From Pedobacter cryoconitis (lineage in GTDB: Bacteria > Bacteroidota > Bacteroidia > Sphingobacteriales > Sphingobacteriaceae), in assembly GCF_001590605.1 (NCBI RefSeq), contig NZ_CP014504.1, forward strand, positions 3,968,001-4,032,000: a stretch of 64,000 nt of DNA, given 5' to 3'. The position numbers were made by a program, and so were the translations under genes. Under the pieces are notes generated by a model. The model searched no databases, was not told the origin of the DNA, and saw only the letters and a program-made list of their open reading frames with translations. This document shows, in pieces, positions 33,795 to 42,909 of the stretch (position 1 is the stretch's first letter; each line of letters opens with the position of its first letter).

Positions 33795-35280
33795 ATACGA
33801 CCCTATTAATACCTTTTACTTTATTGATGATTTCATTAGAAATTTTCGCAAGAACCGGGTAAGGTAAATGACACCAATCGGCAGTCATCCCATCCACAGA
33901 TTCCACAGCACGAAGACAGATTACGTTTTCGTAAGTCCGCTCATCGCCCATTACACCTACCGATTGAACCGGAAGGAATATTGCTCCTGCCTGCCAAACC
34001 TGGTCGTATAAACCTGCCTCTTTAAGATTATTAATATAGATAGCGTCAGCTTCCTGAAGGATAGCTACTTTTTCTTCGGTCACATCACCCAGAATACGAA
34101 TCGCTAAACCTGGGCCCGGGAAAGGGTGACGGCCTAAAATAAACGCTTCCAAACCTAATGACTTACCCACTCTTCTTACTTCATCTTTAAATAAAGTATT
34201 CAAAGGTTCCACGACTTTAAGTTTCATGAAATCAGGTAAACCACCAACGTTATGGTGAGATTTAATAGTTGCTGAAGGACCTTTTACAGAAATTGACTCA
34301 ATTACATCAGGATAAATTGTTCCTTGTGCAAGCCATTTTACATCCTGCACCTCATGCGCTGCATCATCAAATACTTCGATGAATACACGGCCTATAGCTT
34401 TACGTTTCAGCTCAGGATCTTTAATACCAGCAAGCTGACTTAAAAAACGGTCCTTTGCATCAATACCTTTAATATTTAAACCTAAATGTTTGTATTGTTC
34501 CAGAACCGCAGCATATTCATCTTTACGTAATAAGCCGTTGTCTACAAAAATACAGTGCAGGTTAGTTCCGATAGCTTTATGCAGAAGAATTGCTGCAACA
34601 CTTGAATCCACACCACCAGAAAGGCCTAAAACTACTTTATCGTCACCTAATTTCTCTTGCAAAGCAGCAATCGTAGTTTCAACAAAAGCATCTGCAGTCC
34701 AGTTCTGGCTGCAACCACAAATATCTACCAGGAAGTTTTCCAATAATTGTTTTCCATCCGTGCTGTGTGTTACTTCAGGGTGGAACTGAATCGCATAAGT
34801 ATCCGAGTTTTTCACATGGAAACCGGCAACATTTACACTATCAGTACTTGCTATGATCTCAAAATTTTCAGGAACGACAGTAATGGTATCACCATGTGAC
34901 ATCCAAACCTGAGAATTCAAGTCTATGTTTTTTAATAATTTACTAGCTGATTGAACAAAGTTCAGATTCGCTCTTCCATATTCACGTGTGGAAGAAGGCT
35001 GAACCTGACCGCCTGAATGCTGTGCAAGATATTGTGCACCATAACAAACCGCCAGCACCGGAAATTTCTGATGAAAACGTGTTAAATCTATTTGAGGTGC
35101 ATCTTCCTGACGCACAGAATACGGGCTACCTGAAAAGATAATACCTTTAACATCTGATAAGGTTTCCGGAATATTATTAAATGGATGTATTTCGCAATAA
35201 ACATTTAGCTCACGCACCCTGCGGGCTATCAATTGTGTGAATTGAGATCCAAAATCGATAATGATGATTTTTTCTAGCAT
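33751..35280 (-). CDS. guaA: GMP synthase (glutamine-hydrolysing)
   Basis: A 509-residue enzyme converting XMP to GMP. The class I glutamine amidotransferase domain has its catalytic cysteine in LAVCYGAQYL (C79) and the His-Glu pair in IQFHPEVTHS. The ATP-pyrophosphatase domain has the P-loop LGLSGGVDSSVAA. The conserved C-terminus ends PPATIEWE. The longest frame starts at a TTG two codons upstream; the ATG at 35280 giving MLEKIIIIDFGSQ is the normal start. It is 8 bp downstream of the dCMP deaminase gene, and the lipoprotein gene starts inside its end, so the three form one unit. Confidence 0.97.
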   Translation of the reverse strand: MLEKIIIIDFGSQFTQLIARRVRELNVYCEIHPFNNIPETLSDVKGIIFSGSPYSVRQEDAPQIDLTRFHQKFPVLAVCYGAQYLAQHSGGQVQPSSTREYGRANLNFVQSASKLLKNIDLNSQVWMSHGDTITVVPENFEIIASTDSVNVAGFHVKNSDTYAIQFHPEVTHSTDGKQLLENFLVDICGCSQNWTADAFVETTIAALQEKLGDDKVVLGLSGGVDSSVAAILLHKAIGTNLHCIFVDNGLLRKDEYAAVLEQYKHLGLNIKGIDAKDRFLSQLAGIKDPELKRKAIGRVFIEVFDDAAHEVQDVKWLAQGTIYPDVIESISVKGPSATIKSHHNVGGLPDFMKLKVVEPLNTLFKDEVRRVGKSLGLEAFILGRHPFPGPGLAIRILGDVTEEKVAILQEADAIYINNLKEAGLYDQVWQAGAIFLPVQSVGVMGDERTYENVICLRAVESVDGMTADWCHLPYPVLAKISNEIINKVKGINRVVYDISSKPPATIEWE

Positions 35281-35288
35281 GGCCAAAG

Positions 35289-35741
35289 TTAGTATTTATT
35301 CACTTCAACACCGAATCTTTTTAAGAAATCCACACCCTCATCACTAGACAGCCCTTTATAAGCTGCATAAGAATCTTTAAAATAAACAACTTTTATCCCT
35401 GACGAAAGGATTAATCGTGCACAAGCGATACAAGGAGAAAGCGTCGTATATAAGGTTGCCCCTTCAATCCTTGACCCGTTTCTGGAAGCATATAAAATTG
35501 CATTTTCTTCTGCATGTAAGGCGAGTAAACAACTCCCTCTGGAATCTTTTTCGCAGCCTGTATCAGGCCATTCCTCATCACAATTATGCGTACCCGATGG
35601 CGGGCCATTATACCCGATAGAAATGATGCGGGTATCTTTTGTCAATACAGCACCTACCTGTGCCCTTACACAATGAGATCTGGCGGCAAGATCTACCGCC
35701 AGATTCATATAAATATCATTAAAACCAGGTTTAACTGTCAT
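35289..35741 (-). CDS. deoxycytidylate (dCMP) deaminase family protein
   Basis: A 150-residue zinc enzyme of the cytidine/deoxycytidylate deaminase family. The zinc site is visible as HAEENAILYAS (His and catalytic Glu) and PCIACARLI (two Cys). The zinc-independent GYNGPPSGTHNCDEEWPD segment is typical of dCMP deaminases, which supply dUMP for thymidylate synthesis. The longer frame opens with a TTG inside the fucP-type gene; the ATG at 35741 starts 4 bp after that gene's stop and is preferred. guaA follows, so nucleotide genes are linked here. Confidence 0.92.
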   Translation of the reverse strand: MTVKPGFNDIYMNLAVDLAARSHCVRAQVGAVLTKDTRIISIGYNGPPSGTHNCDEEWPDTGCEKDSRGSCLLALHAEENAILYASRNGSRIEGATLYTTLSPCIACARLILSSGIKVVYFKDSYAAYKGLSSDEGVDFLKRFGVEVNKY

Positions 35742-35745
35742 AAAA

Positions 35746-37353
35746 TTAGTGGCCTCCTTCTGCTTCGATATGTTCCACATCAATTCCTTGTCTCTTCAAT
35801 ACCGAACTCACTTTCCATGCAAAGAATATCAGGTAAACAAACCCAAACAACGGGATAATATAAGAATCGTGGATACCATGCGTATCCGCTAATTGTCCCT
35901 GCACCGGTGGTAAAATAGCACCACCTAAAATCATCATAATCAGGAATGATGAACCCTGGCTTGTATATTTACCTAATCCTGTAATTGATAAAGCAAAGAT
36001 TGATGGCCACATAATTGAACAGCACAAACCACCACTGATAAACGCAAGTGTTGCCACCTCGCCAGTAGTCATTAAACCAACCAGCATACAAATTACGCCT
36101 AAAGTGGCAAAAATAGCCAGTGTTTTAGCTGGTTTCTCCTGACCAAGGAAAAATCCGACAATCAATACCGCTACACACAAGCCATAGATATATAAGTTAC
36201 CTACATCTGTACCTGTAAAGTGATTCACTAAAAGAATCACGCCAAAGGCAACAAAAGGTACGATAACAGTTAAGATGTTCTTGGTAACCTTTGATAAATC
36301 AAAAGCACTTACAGCACCTGTCCAGCGGCCAATCATCATACTTCCCCAATATAAAGCGATATAAGGTTTGATCGCAGACTCAGGGAAACCACCAAACTCT
36401 TTCAGGTGAAGTAAAGCACCTAAATTACTTTGAATTGTCACCTCAACCCCTACATAAGTAAAGATTGCGATCATTCCCATAATCAGCTGAGGATATTGCA
36501 TTGCACCCCATTGATTTCCATTCTCTTTCTTTTTAAGCAGTACAAAGATTAATGCTCCGATAATAATAGCCAGTGAAGAGTAAACGAAGTTTGCTTCAGG
36601 CAGGTTTGTTAAACTAGCTAATGGTTTAGCGGCAAGTACCATCAGAAATCCAAGGATAATTACTAAAAGCGGTCCATTTGATTTTGGACTGGCTTCCATC
36701 GTTTCTTTACTGGTTACTTCTGGTAATTTAGTCATGGCATAAAAACCAGCAACCAATAAAAATAACCCTGAAAGGGCATAATATAAAGTAGTAATTGAAG
36801 AAATCTCTACTGTTTTAGCTACAGCGTCACTTGCAGAACCAAACAGTACCAAACTTACAATAACAGGCCCCATTAAACCGCCAAAGTTATTTACTCCACC
36901 AGCAAGGTTCAACCGGTGTGTACCGCTTTCTGGTGCACCCAGGGCCACCACAAATGGTTGTGCTGCAGTTTGCTGCAGAGAGAAACCTATTGCAATAACA
37001 AAAAAGGCAATTAAAATGAAGAAGAATGATCCTGAATGTACAGCAGGAACCATTAACAGGGCGCCACCTGCAGAAACAATCAAACCAAGGATAATCCCTT
37101 TCTTGTAACCTATTTTGTTAAGGATATCAACTTTACTTGCTTGAGAAGCAAAGTATAAAATCAGTGAACCAATAAAATATCCGCCATAGAACGTAAAGTC
37201 AATCAGTTGAGATTCAAATTGTGTGAGGTTAAAATGCGACTTACAGAAAGGTATAAAAATACCATTCGATGCGGCCACGAAGCCCCAGAAAAAGAACACG
37301 GTGATGATCGAATACAACGCCGTTCCATAGTTTTGTTGTTTTTGGTTTTCCAT
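35746..37353 (-). CDS. FucP-type sugar:H+ symporter (MFS)
   Basis: A 535-residue major facilitator protein with 12 or more predicted helices. It starts YGTALYSIITVFFFWGFVAA and carries the FucP-family pattern SLQQTAAQPFVVALG in TM4-5. E. coli FucP imports L-fucose; Bacteroidota relatives also move glucose, galactose or N-acetylglucosamine. It is ~100 residues longer than E. coli FucP; the extra part is a longer central loop plus extra hydrophobic segments (FVYSSLAIIIGALIFVLL and after). The dCMP deaminase follows 4 bp later. A palindrome at 37477-37497 may regulate it. Confidence 0.88.
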   Translation of the reverse strand: MENQKQQNYGTALYSIITVFFFWGFVAASNGIFIPFCKSHFNLTQFESQLIDFTFYGGYFIGSLILYFASQASKVDILNKIGYKKGIILGLIVSAGGALLMVPAVHSGSFFFILIAFFVIAIGFSLQQTAAQPFVVALGAPESGTHRLNLAGGVNNFGGLMGPVIVSLVLFGSASDAVAKTVEISSITTLYYALSGLFLLVAGFYAMTKLPEVTSKETMEASPKSNGPLLVIILGFLMVLAAKPLASLTNLPEANFVYSSLAIIIGALIFVLLKKKENGNQWGAMQYPQLIMGMIAIFTYVGVEVTIQSNLGALLHLKEFGGFPESAIKPYIALYWGSMMIGRWTGAVSAFDLSKVTKNILTVIVPFVAFGVILLVNHFTGTDVGNLYIYGLCVAVLIVGFFLGQEKPAKTLAIFATLGVICMLVGLMTTGEVATLAFISGGLCCSIMWPSIFALSITGLGKYTSQGSSFLIMMILGGAILPPVQGQLADTHGIHDSYIIPLFGFVYLIFFAWKVSSVLKRQGIDVEHIEAEGGH

Positions 37354-37476
37354 TGATTATGCAAGTTTTTTTGGTTGTTTGAAACTATCTTGTGCTTAGG
37401 ATTGTTCCAAATAATTATAGTCAGGATATTATCAATACTTAGTGTCGACAATACAAGCCATAAACATAAATAAAAT

Positions 37477-37497
37477 ATTGTGTATAGTGTATACAAT
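37477..37497. promoter_or_regulatory. candidate operator, divergent fucP-type/lysE region
   Basis: ATTGTGTATAGTGTATACAAT, a 21-bp imperfect palindrome (8 of 10 arm positions symmetrical). Its shape resembles GntR-type operators. It lies 123 bp upstream of the transporter start and 71 bp upstream of the LysE start. Confidence 0.4.
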
Positions 37498-37568
37498 AAA
37501 TGAAGCAAAAAAAATAGGTGGTATTATACTTTAAAATCAGATATTAGCGCCAAATATATGTGAGTTGA

Positions 37569-38195
37569 ATGATTGAAGCAATATTACAGGGGATTGGTGC
37601 GGGTATTTTGTTTTCGTTTTTAACGGGCCCGGTCTTCTTTTCCATGATCAAAACCAGCATCGAAAAAGGCTTTAAAGCTGGTTTTTCTTTGGCCATCGGA
37701 GTGATTCTAAGTGACATTATATTTATTAGTCTAACGATCTTCAGTTCGCAGTTTGTGGATTATAATGCCGCTTATAATCAATACATAGGCATCATCGGAG
37801 GTCTTTTCCTTTTGGGAGTAGGTCTGTATTACCTGATCAATAAGGTGACGGTCAATTACGAAACTTCTGAAATTGTGAAGGTGCGCAAACGCGGCTACAT
37901 CATCAAAGGATTCCTGATGTGCCTTTTATCCCCTACTACTTTAATGTTCTGGATCATGGTCGGCGGTATTGTATCTGGCCAGCTGCATTATGAAATGGCT
38001 GAGAAGGTCGTTTTCTTCATCGTGGCTATGTGTACCCAGCTCTTCGTAGACTTCATTAAAACTTATTATGCTGCAAAACTGAGATACCGGATTAAAGAGA
38101 AAAACATCAAGATCCTGAACCGGATTGCGGGTGCAGTCATCATTATTTTCGCGATCAGGCTGTTTATTGAGGTAGCAATCAAATACTATAGTTGA
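37569..38195 (+). CDS. LysE family translocator
   Basis: A 208-residue membrane protein with about six helices and the LysE/RhtB pattern near the start (GIGAGILFSFLTGPVFFSMI), a second cluster GFLMCLLSPTTLMFWIMVGG in the middle, and a helical C-terminus. The family exports amino acids or related small molecules; the substrate is unknown here. It is a single-gene unit divergent from the FucP-type transporter and ending in a strong bidirectional terminator. Confidence 0.88.
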   Translation: MIEAILQGIGAGILFSFLTGPVFFSMIKTSIEKGFKAGFSLAIGVILSDIIFISLTIFSSQFVDYNAAYNQYIGIIGGLFLLGVGLYYLINKVTVNYETSEIVKVRKRGYIIKGFLMCLLSPTTLMFWIMVGGIVSGQLHYEMAEKVVFFIVAMCTQLFVDFIKTYYAAKLRYRIKEKNIKILNRIAGAVIIIFAIRLFIEVAIKYYS

Positions 38196-38240
38196 TATCA
38201 GGATTCTATTCTAATGTAGATTTTATTAAACAGATCGCAT

Positions 38241-38276
38241 AAAAAAACCGGTACTGTCTTTAGTACCGGTTTTTTT
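38241..38276. terminator. bidirectional intrinsic terminator between lysE and purF homologue
   Basis: ACCGGTACT / AGTACCGGT, a 9-bp stem with a 6-nt loop, flanked by seven A on one side and six T on the other. It serves both convergent genes. Confidence 0.85.
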
Positions 38277-38291
38277 ATAATTTAACCTTGC

Positions 38292-40193
38292 TTAGTAAGC
38301 TCTCTGGTTACTTCCTTCTTTCCAGTTCACAAAAGCTTTGTTAACGACTTTGTTTCCACCTGGGGTTGGATAGTTACCTGAGAAATACCAGTCACCTGTA
38401 TGATTAGGACAAGCAATATGTAAGTTATCCAGTGTCTGGTAAATTACTTCTACTTGTGCAACTGTATCAGCAGGGGTAATGATTTTTGTAATCTGTGCAG
38501 AGATTTCTTCCTGTTTGAAAGGTCTGTAAATATCTTTCACATGGTTTACAATTTCTTCTTTTGGTAACAATAAAGAAGCTTTACATTTCTGATATACTTC
38601 TTCAATAATATGTTCTAATCCGCGTTCTTTTAACAACTGTATCGCTGCTTCAAAGGCTACGAACTGACCTAATTTCGACATATCAATTCCGTAACAGTCA
38701 GGGTAACGGATTTGAGGTGCTGAAGAAACAATAATGATTTTCTTAGGGTGTAACCTGTCGATAATCTTGATAATACTTTGTTTCAGTGTTGTTCCTCTAA
38801 CAATAGAGTCATCTACTGCAACCAGTGTATCTACATCATTTTTGATCACACCGTAAGTGGTATCGTAAACGTGTGCTACCATTTCTTTACGGTCAGCGTC
38901 AGCGGTAATAAAAGTTCGCAGTTTAACGTCTTTAATAGCCAGCTTTTCTACGCGTGGGGCCATAGAAAGTAATTCATCAAGTTCCGCGTCTGTCAGGTTT
39001 TCTTTACGTTCAATAAGTGTTTCCTTCTGGATCTTCTTAATGTGTTTGTGTACACCTTCTACTAAACCGTAGAATGAGATTTCAGCAGTATTTGGAATAA
39101 AAGAGAAAACTGTATTTTTCAAATCTGAGTTTACTGCAGTCAGGATCTGGTCAATCAATAGTCTTCCCAGTTGTTTTCTTTCTTTATAGATATCAGCATC
39201 ACTGCCGCGGGAGAAATAAATACGTTCGAATGAACATGCTCTTTTTTCCTGTGGTTCTCTGAAGATTTCCTGGGTTACGGTACCGTCTTTTTTAACGATC
39301 AGTGCGTGTCCTGGTTTAATTTCCTGAACGCTGTTGATGCCTACGTTAAATGCAGTTTGAATTGCCGGACGCTCTGAGGCCGCTACAACAATTTCATCGT
39401 CCTGGTAAAAGTATGCCGGACGGATTCCTGATGGATCGCGCAGAATAAATGCGTCTCCGTTCCCTACAATTCCTGATATAGCGTATCCACCATCCCAGTT
39501 TTTAGCTGAACGGGTAAGGATATTCGCAATGTTCAGGTTTTGTGAGATTTTAGCAGTAATCTCTACGTTTGATAGTCCTTCTTTTTTATAAGTATCAAAA
39601 AGCTCCTGATTCTCATCGTCTAGGAAGTGACCGATTTTTTCCAATACAGTAACGGTATCAGCTTGTTCTTTCGGGTGTTGTCCCAGTTCGTATAATTGCT
39701 CCAGTAGTTCATCAACGTTAGTCATGTTGAAGTTACCTGCAATAACGAGGTTACGTGTCATCCAGTTGTTCTGACGAAGGAAAGGGTGACAGTTCTCTAT
39801 ACTGTTCTGACCGTGTGTTCCGTAGCGAAGGTGTCCTAACAATACCTCTCCTATGAAACTCACATTTTGTTTCAGCCATTCTGCATCCTGCATGAGTTCT
39901 GGTGTCTCATTTTGAATGTCTGCAAATTTACCCTGTACATATCCGAAGATATCTGCAACGGCATTCTGTGCCATCGACCTGTAACGGCTGATGTACCGGT
40001 GACCTGGTTTTACATCTAATTTGATTGTTGCAATTCCTGCGCCGTCCTGCCCTCTGTTGTGTTGTTTCTCCATCAAAAGGTATAGTTTGTTGAGTCCGTA
40101 AAGGGCTGTACCATACTTTTCCTGGTAGAATGAGAGAGGTTTTAAAAGACGGATAAAAGCAATTCCGCACTCGTGTTTTATCTGGTCACTCAT
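38292..40193 (-). CDS. amidophosphoribosyltransferase homologue, long form
   Basis: A 633-residue protein. It starts MSDQIKHECGIAFIRL; the cysteine at position 9 is the Ntn glutaminase nucleophile expected after removal of a short propeptide. The N-terminal half is a class II glutamine amidotransferase (RGQDGAGIA, HLRYGTHG). The C-terminal half has the PRPP-binding VAVDDSIVRGTT. It is ~130 residues longer than standard PurF, with insertions in both halves. Long PurF paralogues occur alongside ordinary PurF in Bacteroidota, and whether this one makes phosphoribosylamine cannot be told. It is a single-gene unit with its own promoter box. Confidence 0.88.
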   Translation of the reverse strand: MSDQIKHECGIAFIRLLKPLSFYQEKYGTALYGLNKLYLLMEKQHNRGQDGAGIATIKLDVKPGHRYISRYRSMAQNAVADIFGYVQGKFADIQNETPELMQDAEWLKQNVSFIGEVLLGHLRYGTHGQNSIENCHPFLRQNNWMTRNLVIAGNFNMTNVDELLEQLYELGQHPKEQADTVTVLEKIGHFLDDENQELFDTYKKEGLSNVEITAKISQNLNIANILTRSAKNWDGGYAISGIVGNGDAFILRDPSGIRPAYFYQDDEIVVAASERPAIQTAFNVGINSVQEIKPGHALIVKKDGTVTQEIFREPQEKRACSFERIYFSRGSDADIYKERKQLGRLLIDQILTAVNSDLKNTVFSFIPNTAEISFYGLVEGVHKHIKKIQKETLIERKENLTDAELDELLSMAPRVEKLAIKDVKLRTFITADADRKEMVAHVYDTTYGVIKNDVDTLVAVDDSIVRGTTLKQSIIKIIDRLHPKKIIIVSSAPQIRYPDCYGIDMSKLGQFVAFEAAIQLLKERGLEHIIEEVYQKCKASLLLPKEEIVNHVKDIYRPFKQEEISAQITKIITPADTVAQVEVIYQTLDNLHIACPNHTGDWYFSGNYPTPGGNKVVNKAFVNWKEGSNQRAY

Positions 40194-40212
40194 TTGTTTG
40201 TGGTTTGAGCCG

Positions 40213-40220
40213 CAAATTTA
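40213..40220 (-). promoter_or_regulatory. -7 promoter box of the purF homologue
   Basis: TAAATTTG on the minus strand, exact TAnnTTTG, 20 bp before the ATG at 40193. Confidence 0.55.
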
Positions 40221-40271
40221 CCTTTAATAAAAGTCAGAACCTAGCTAAAAATACATTCTTTCATCAGCGAA

Positions 40272-40440
40272 ATGTATGTTTTTAGGGGTGATGTAAGGGA
40301 TCTGAAAAAAATAAAGACACGCTATGTTCGAGCTGGAAATTCCTTAGGCCCGAAGAGGGCAAAGAAAATTTAGGCTCTTCACATTAGCATGACTTTATTT
40401 TTTTCAGATTTCACACAGGTAAACCTCTAAAAATATACAT
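40272..40440. repeat. 169-bp imperfect inverted-repeat element
   Basis: Outer arms: ATGTATGTTTTTAG (40272) with CTAAAAATATACAT (40427-40440). Next arms: TCTGAAAAAAATAAAG (40301-40316) with its exact complement at 40393-40408. Inner nested stems: GCTA/TAGC, GAGC/GCTC, AAATT/AATTT and GCCC/GGGC around GAAGA. The core GCTATGTTCGAGC resembles the CTATGTTCG core of the hairpin at 23419-23506. It may be a MITE- or REP-like element; no transposase is nearby. Confidence 0.65.
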
Positions 40441-40533
40441 GACGGGCTATAAGAAAGGATTGTAGTTTTAGAGACGGCCTTTCCTTTATTGTGCGGACAT
40501 TTCATAGTTGACGTGCTGGTTTGGTTAACAAAT

Positions 40534-40630
40534 ATGATGCTGGTTCAAAGCCAGCCGTTAACTACAATTGGCTTGAATCAACTTCTTTATCAGTCGCTAT
40601 GATTCTGGCCTACAGCCACCCGTTAACTAC
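40534..40630 (+). repeat. two copies of a 32-bp imperfect direct repeat
   Basis: ATGATGCTGGTTCAAAGCCA... (40534-40565) and ATGATTCTGGCCTACAGCCA... (40599-40630), both ending CCGTTAACTAC, 65 bp apart start to start. Confidence 0.5.
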
Positions 40631-40859
40631 TAAATTAGGTATACCGTCTATTCCTATACCAGATATACCCTATTAGAAGAATTATCAGTTATAACCCGAA
40701 CTATATAAAAGGTAATCCTCATTATGCTATAAGATGAGCTAAATAGCCTTCTAATCTGAGTTATGATGAGATATTACCATCTACATTATTTAGTGTCGTT
40801 ATTTTATTTGTAAATTGCATGTTATGGACGAAAATTATTTATCCTGAATAATTATTATT

Positions 40860-41777
40860 ATGAGATTTAATATCATCAGCTCCGCACAGAAATCAATATG
40901 GTTACTATGCTTTTTCCCCCTTCTTCTTTCGTGTAAGAAAACTCCTGCTCCTAATCCTACTCCGGAGCCCTCCGGCACCTCAGTTTTAACGACTACTGTC
41001 CCGAGTAATGTACTTTCCACAAGTATAACAATTGGTGGAAAGTACAATAGTCCTGATGGGGAAATAATTGAATCAGGGGTTTGTTACTCCAAACAGGAAA
41101 GTCCAACAACAGCAGATTCTAAAGTAATAAATCCGCTCCCGGGTGCCAGGATTTTTGATCTTAAAATAAATAATCTTTCCCCTGGTACTACCTATCATAT
41201 CAGAGCATATGCAATCACTAATTACGGCACCTCGTATGGAAATGATGTTGCAGTGGCAACCTTACCCGTTGGAATTGCTATAGGAGCTATTTATCAGGGT
41301 GGAATGATCTTTTATATTGATAACACGGGCAAACATGGATTAATTGTTGCGCCTGCTGATCAATCCCGTGGAGAGGCAACCTGGGGATGTGCGGATATTT
41401 ACATCCGGGAAGCTGAGAATGGATCTGGTCAGGTTAATACTAAAGCCATTTTAGACAAATGTAAAACACCGGGTATTGCTGCTGCGCTATGCGATAATCT
41501 AGTTATTGGTACCTACGATGATTGGTATTTACCTTCAATAAACGAACTGGATTTAGTGCATGGCCTGTTCGCTACAGGTAAAGCAGCTTCAATTGGCCTG
41601 GATGAAAATGCTATTTATTGGAGCTCTTCCCAGATGTCAGTAACGCTTAAAATTGGTGGTGGAAATCAAGGACAATATGCTTATGTATACAAAATGAATA
41701 AATCATCATTAATTGAATCCTCTACTTTAAAATCTGCGACCAATGCTGCATTTGTAAGAGCAATCCGATCATTTTAA
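40860..41777 (+). CDS. lipoprotein with fibronectin-like region and DUF1566 C-terminal domain
   Basis: A 305-residue surface or periplasmic lipoprotein with a lipobox LLSC (C25) and a Pro-rich linker (KTPAPNPTPEPSG). Residues ~40-135 look like a fibronectin/Ig-type module (TTYHIRAYAITNYGTSYG). Residues ~140-305 match DUF1566 (GGMIFYIDNTGKHGLIVAP, DDWYLPSINELDLV, IYWSSSQ). DUF1566 domains occur in cell-surface and Legionella collagen-like proteins; the binding partner is unknown. It is a single gene with a structured repeat just downstream. Confidence 0.8.
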   Translation: MRFNIISSAQKSIWLLCFFPLLLSCKKTPAPNPTPEPSGTSVLTTTVPSNVLSTSITIGGKYNSPDGEIIESGVCYSKQESPTTADSKVINPLPGARIFDLKINNLSPGTTYHIRAYAITNYGTSYGNDVAVATLPVGIAIGAIYQGGMIFYIDNTGKHGLIVAPADQSRGEATWGCADIYIREAENGSGQVNTKAILDKCKTPGIAAALCDNLVIGTYDDWYLPSINELDLVHGLFATGKAASIGLDENAIYWSSSQMSVTLKIGGGNQGQYAYVYKMNKSSLIESSTLKSATNAAFVRAIRSF

Positions 41778-41813
41778 AAATTATTTGATAGTATCTAAAT
41801 ATATTCCGTCAAT

Positions 41814-41887
41814 TTCATAAAGAGTTTAGTTCATACAGTAATTATTGATACTTCTGTTGATATAATTACTGATAAACTCTTTATGAA
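41814..41887. repeat. dispersed structured repeat, copy A
   Basis: A perfect 15-bp stem TTCATAAAGAGTTTA / TAAACTCTTTATGAA encloses an inner GTAATTAT / ATAATTAC stem. It lies between convergent genes (DUF1566 lipoprotein and candidate glycosyltransferase). Closely related to 44068-44152. Confidence 0.75.
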
Positions 41888-41942
41888 CGTTATTTCATTG
41901 TTTTCATTTGCCATTCCTGAAAATATTCATCGAATTTAAAAC

Positions 41943-42611
41943 TTAGAAGAACATTCCAAAATCGTGTACTAAAAAGTTATTTTTCATCAGAATATGGGGA
42001 TAAACTTTATATTTTATTTGATGTTTGTGGATCAGGTATGGCATGCTCAATTGGTCTTGAATGGAATATAATGTGTTATGGAGAAGCCAGTCAGTCATTA
42101 AATTATAGTCCCTATTTTGAATTAATCGGTTAGAATACATAAAACATCCACCAGCAAAAAGGGAATTATCAATAAAGGTTTCATCAGATAAATAAAGTTG
42201 CACTTGTTCATTTATTAATTCACCATCATAACGGTCATTTATATATTTAACTCCCTGACTCATCTTCAGGTTTATATAATCAAGTTCGTCTTTAATGGAG
42301 TTTCGTTTCGTATGGGCAAATAAAAACAGATCGTAGTCTTCGTCCACAAATTCCATCATATTGTCAACAAAGCCATCCAGTATGGTAAAAGTGGAATCTA
42401 CCCATATGTAATAATCAAATCCAGGAGCTTGTAGCCAACACATCATCTTTGGAATTTTCCCCTTTAATCTGGGGTGCAGGCTGTTCACTCTGGAATGAAT
42501 ATTGGTATCATTGTAGCATGCTTGGTAGAAGGAGTAATCTTGATTTGAAAGGGTAGTTTCAATACTTAATTCTTTAATATTTTCACCAAAGGCCGCAGTA
42601 ATTAATAGCAT
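41943..42611 (-). CDS. candidate glycosyltransferase (TOD1/HtrL-like)
   Basis: A 222-residue protein with no signal peptide or membrane segment. KIPKMMCWLQAPGFDYYIWVDSTFTILDG gives the strand-turn-WVDS pattern seen in DUF616/TOD1- and HtrL (YibB)-type glycosyltransferases, where the aspartate takes the place of a DxD metal site. DNSLFAGGCFMYSN and QDQLSMPYLIHKH resemble the acceptor-side part. The donor and acceptor sugars are unknown and the family call is moderate. It is a single gene in an accessory-looking stretch, possibly acquired. Confidence 0.6.
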   Translation of the reverse strand: MLLITAAFGENIKELSIETTLSNQDYSFYQACYNDTNIHSRVNSLHPRLKGKIPKMMCWLQAPGFDYYIWVDSTFTILDGFVDNMMEFVDEDYDLFLFAHTKRNSIKDELDYINLKMSQGVKYINDRYDGELINEQVQLYLSDETFIDNSLFAGGCFMYSNRLIQNRDYNLMTDWLLHNTLYSIQDQLSMPYLIHKHQIKYKVYPHILMKNNFLVHDFGMFF

Positions 42612-42909
42612 CTTTTTGATCTCTTAAATATTATTATTTAAGATAATTAATGTTTAACAATAGTTTATGTTTTGGAAAATTTGGGGGCAATTGTCCGTAA
42701 AACAGGGTCTTTTAGGATAAAAAATGGGATAAGTGTAAATATAAATTTATTCGACCCCGGCTTCTTTAGTCTTTTTTTGAGCTTGAATAATTTTAATGCA
42801 TACTAAAGTCTTTTTTCTGGTACCAATTTTGTCAAATGGTAGTTTATTGAAATTTTCAAAACAGCAATTAAACTGTAATTAACTAGAAATAAATAGCTTA
42901 TCATTTAAT

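Larger units (their letters stand above)
40194..40859. other. 666-bp gene-free region with structured repeats
   Basis: This region separates the purF homologue (minus) and the DUF1566 lipoprotein (plus). It contains the purF-side promoter, the 169-bp inverted-repeat element (40272-40440) and two copies of a 32-bp imperfect repeat. No protein frame or RNA gene is evident. Confidence 0.5.

Noticed and set aside
35742..35783. Longer dCMP deaminase start at a TTG (35783)
   Set aside because: It would overlap the transporter gene; the ATG at 35741 follows that gene's stop by 4 bp and yields the normal family N-terminus.
40194..40859. Purine riboswitch upstream of the purF homologue
   Set aside because: The structured element is 80 bp or more upstream of the promoter box and thus not in the mRNA leader.
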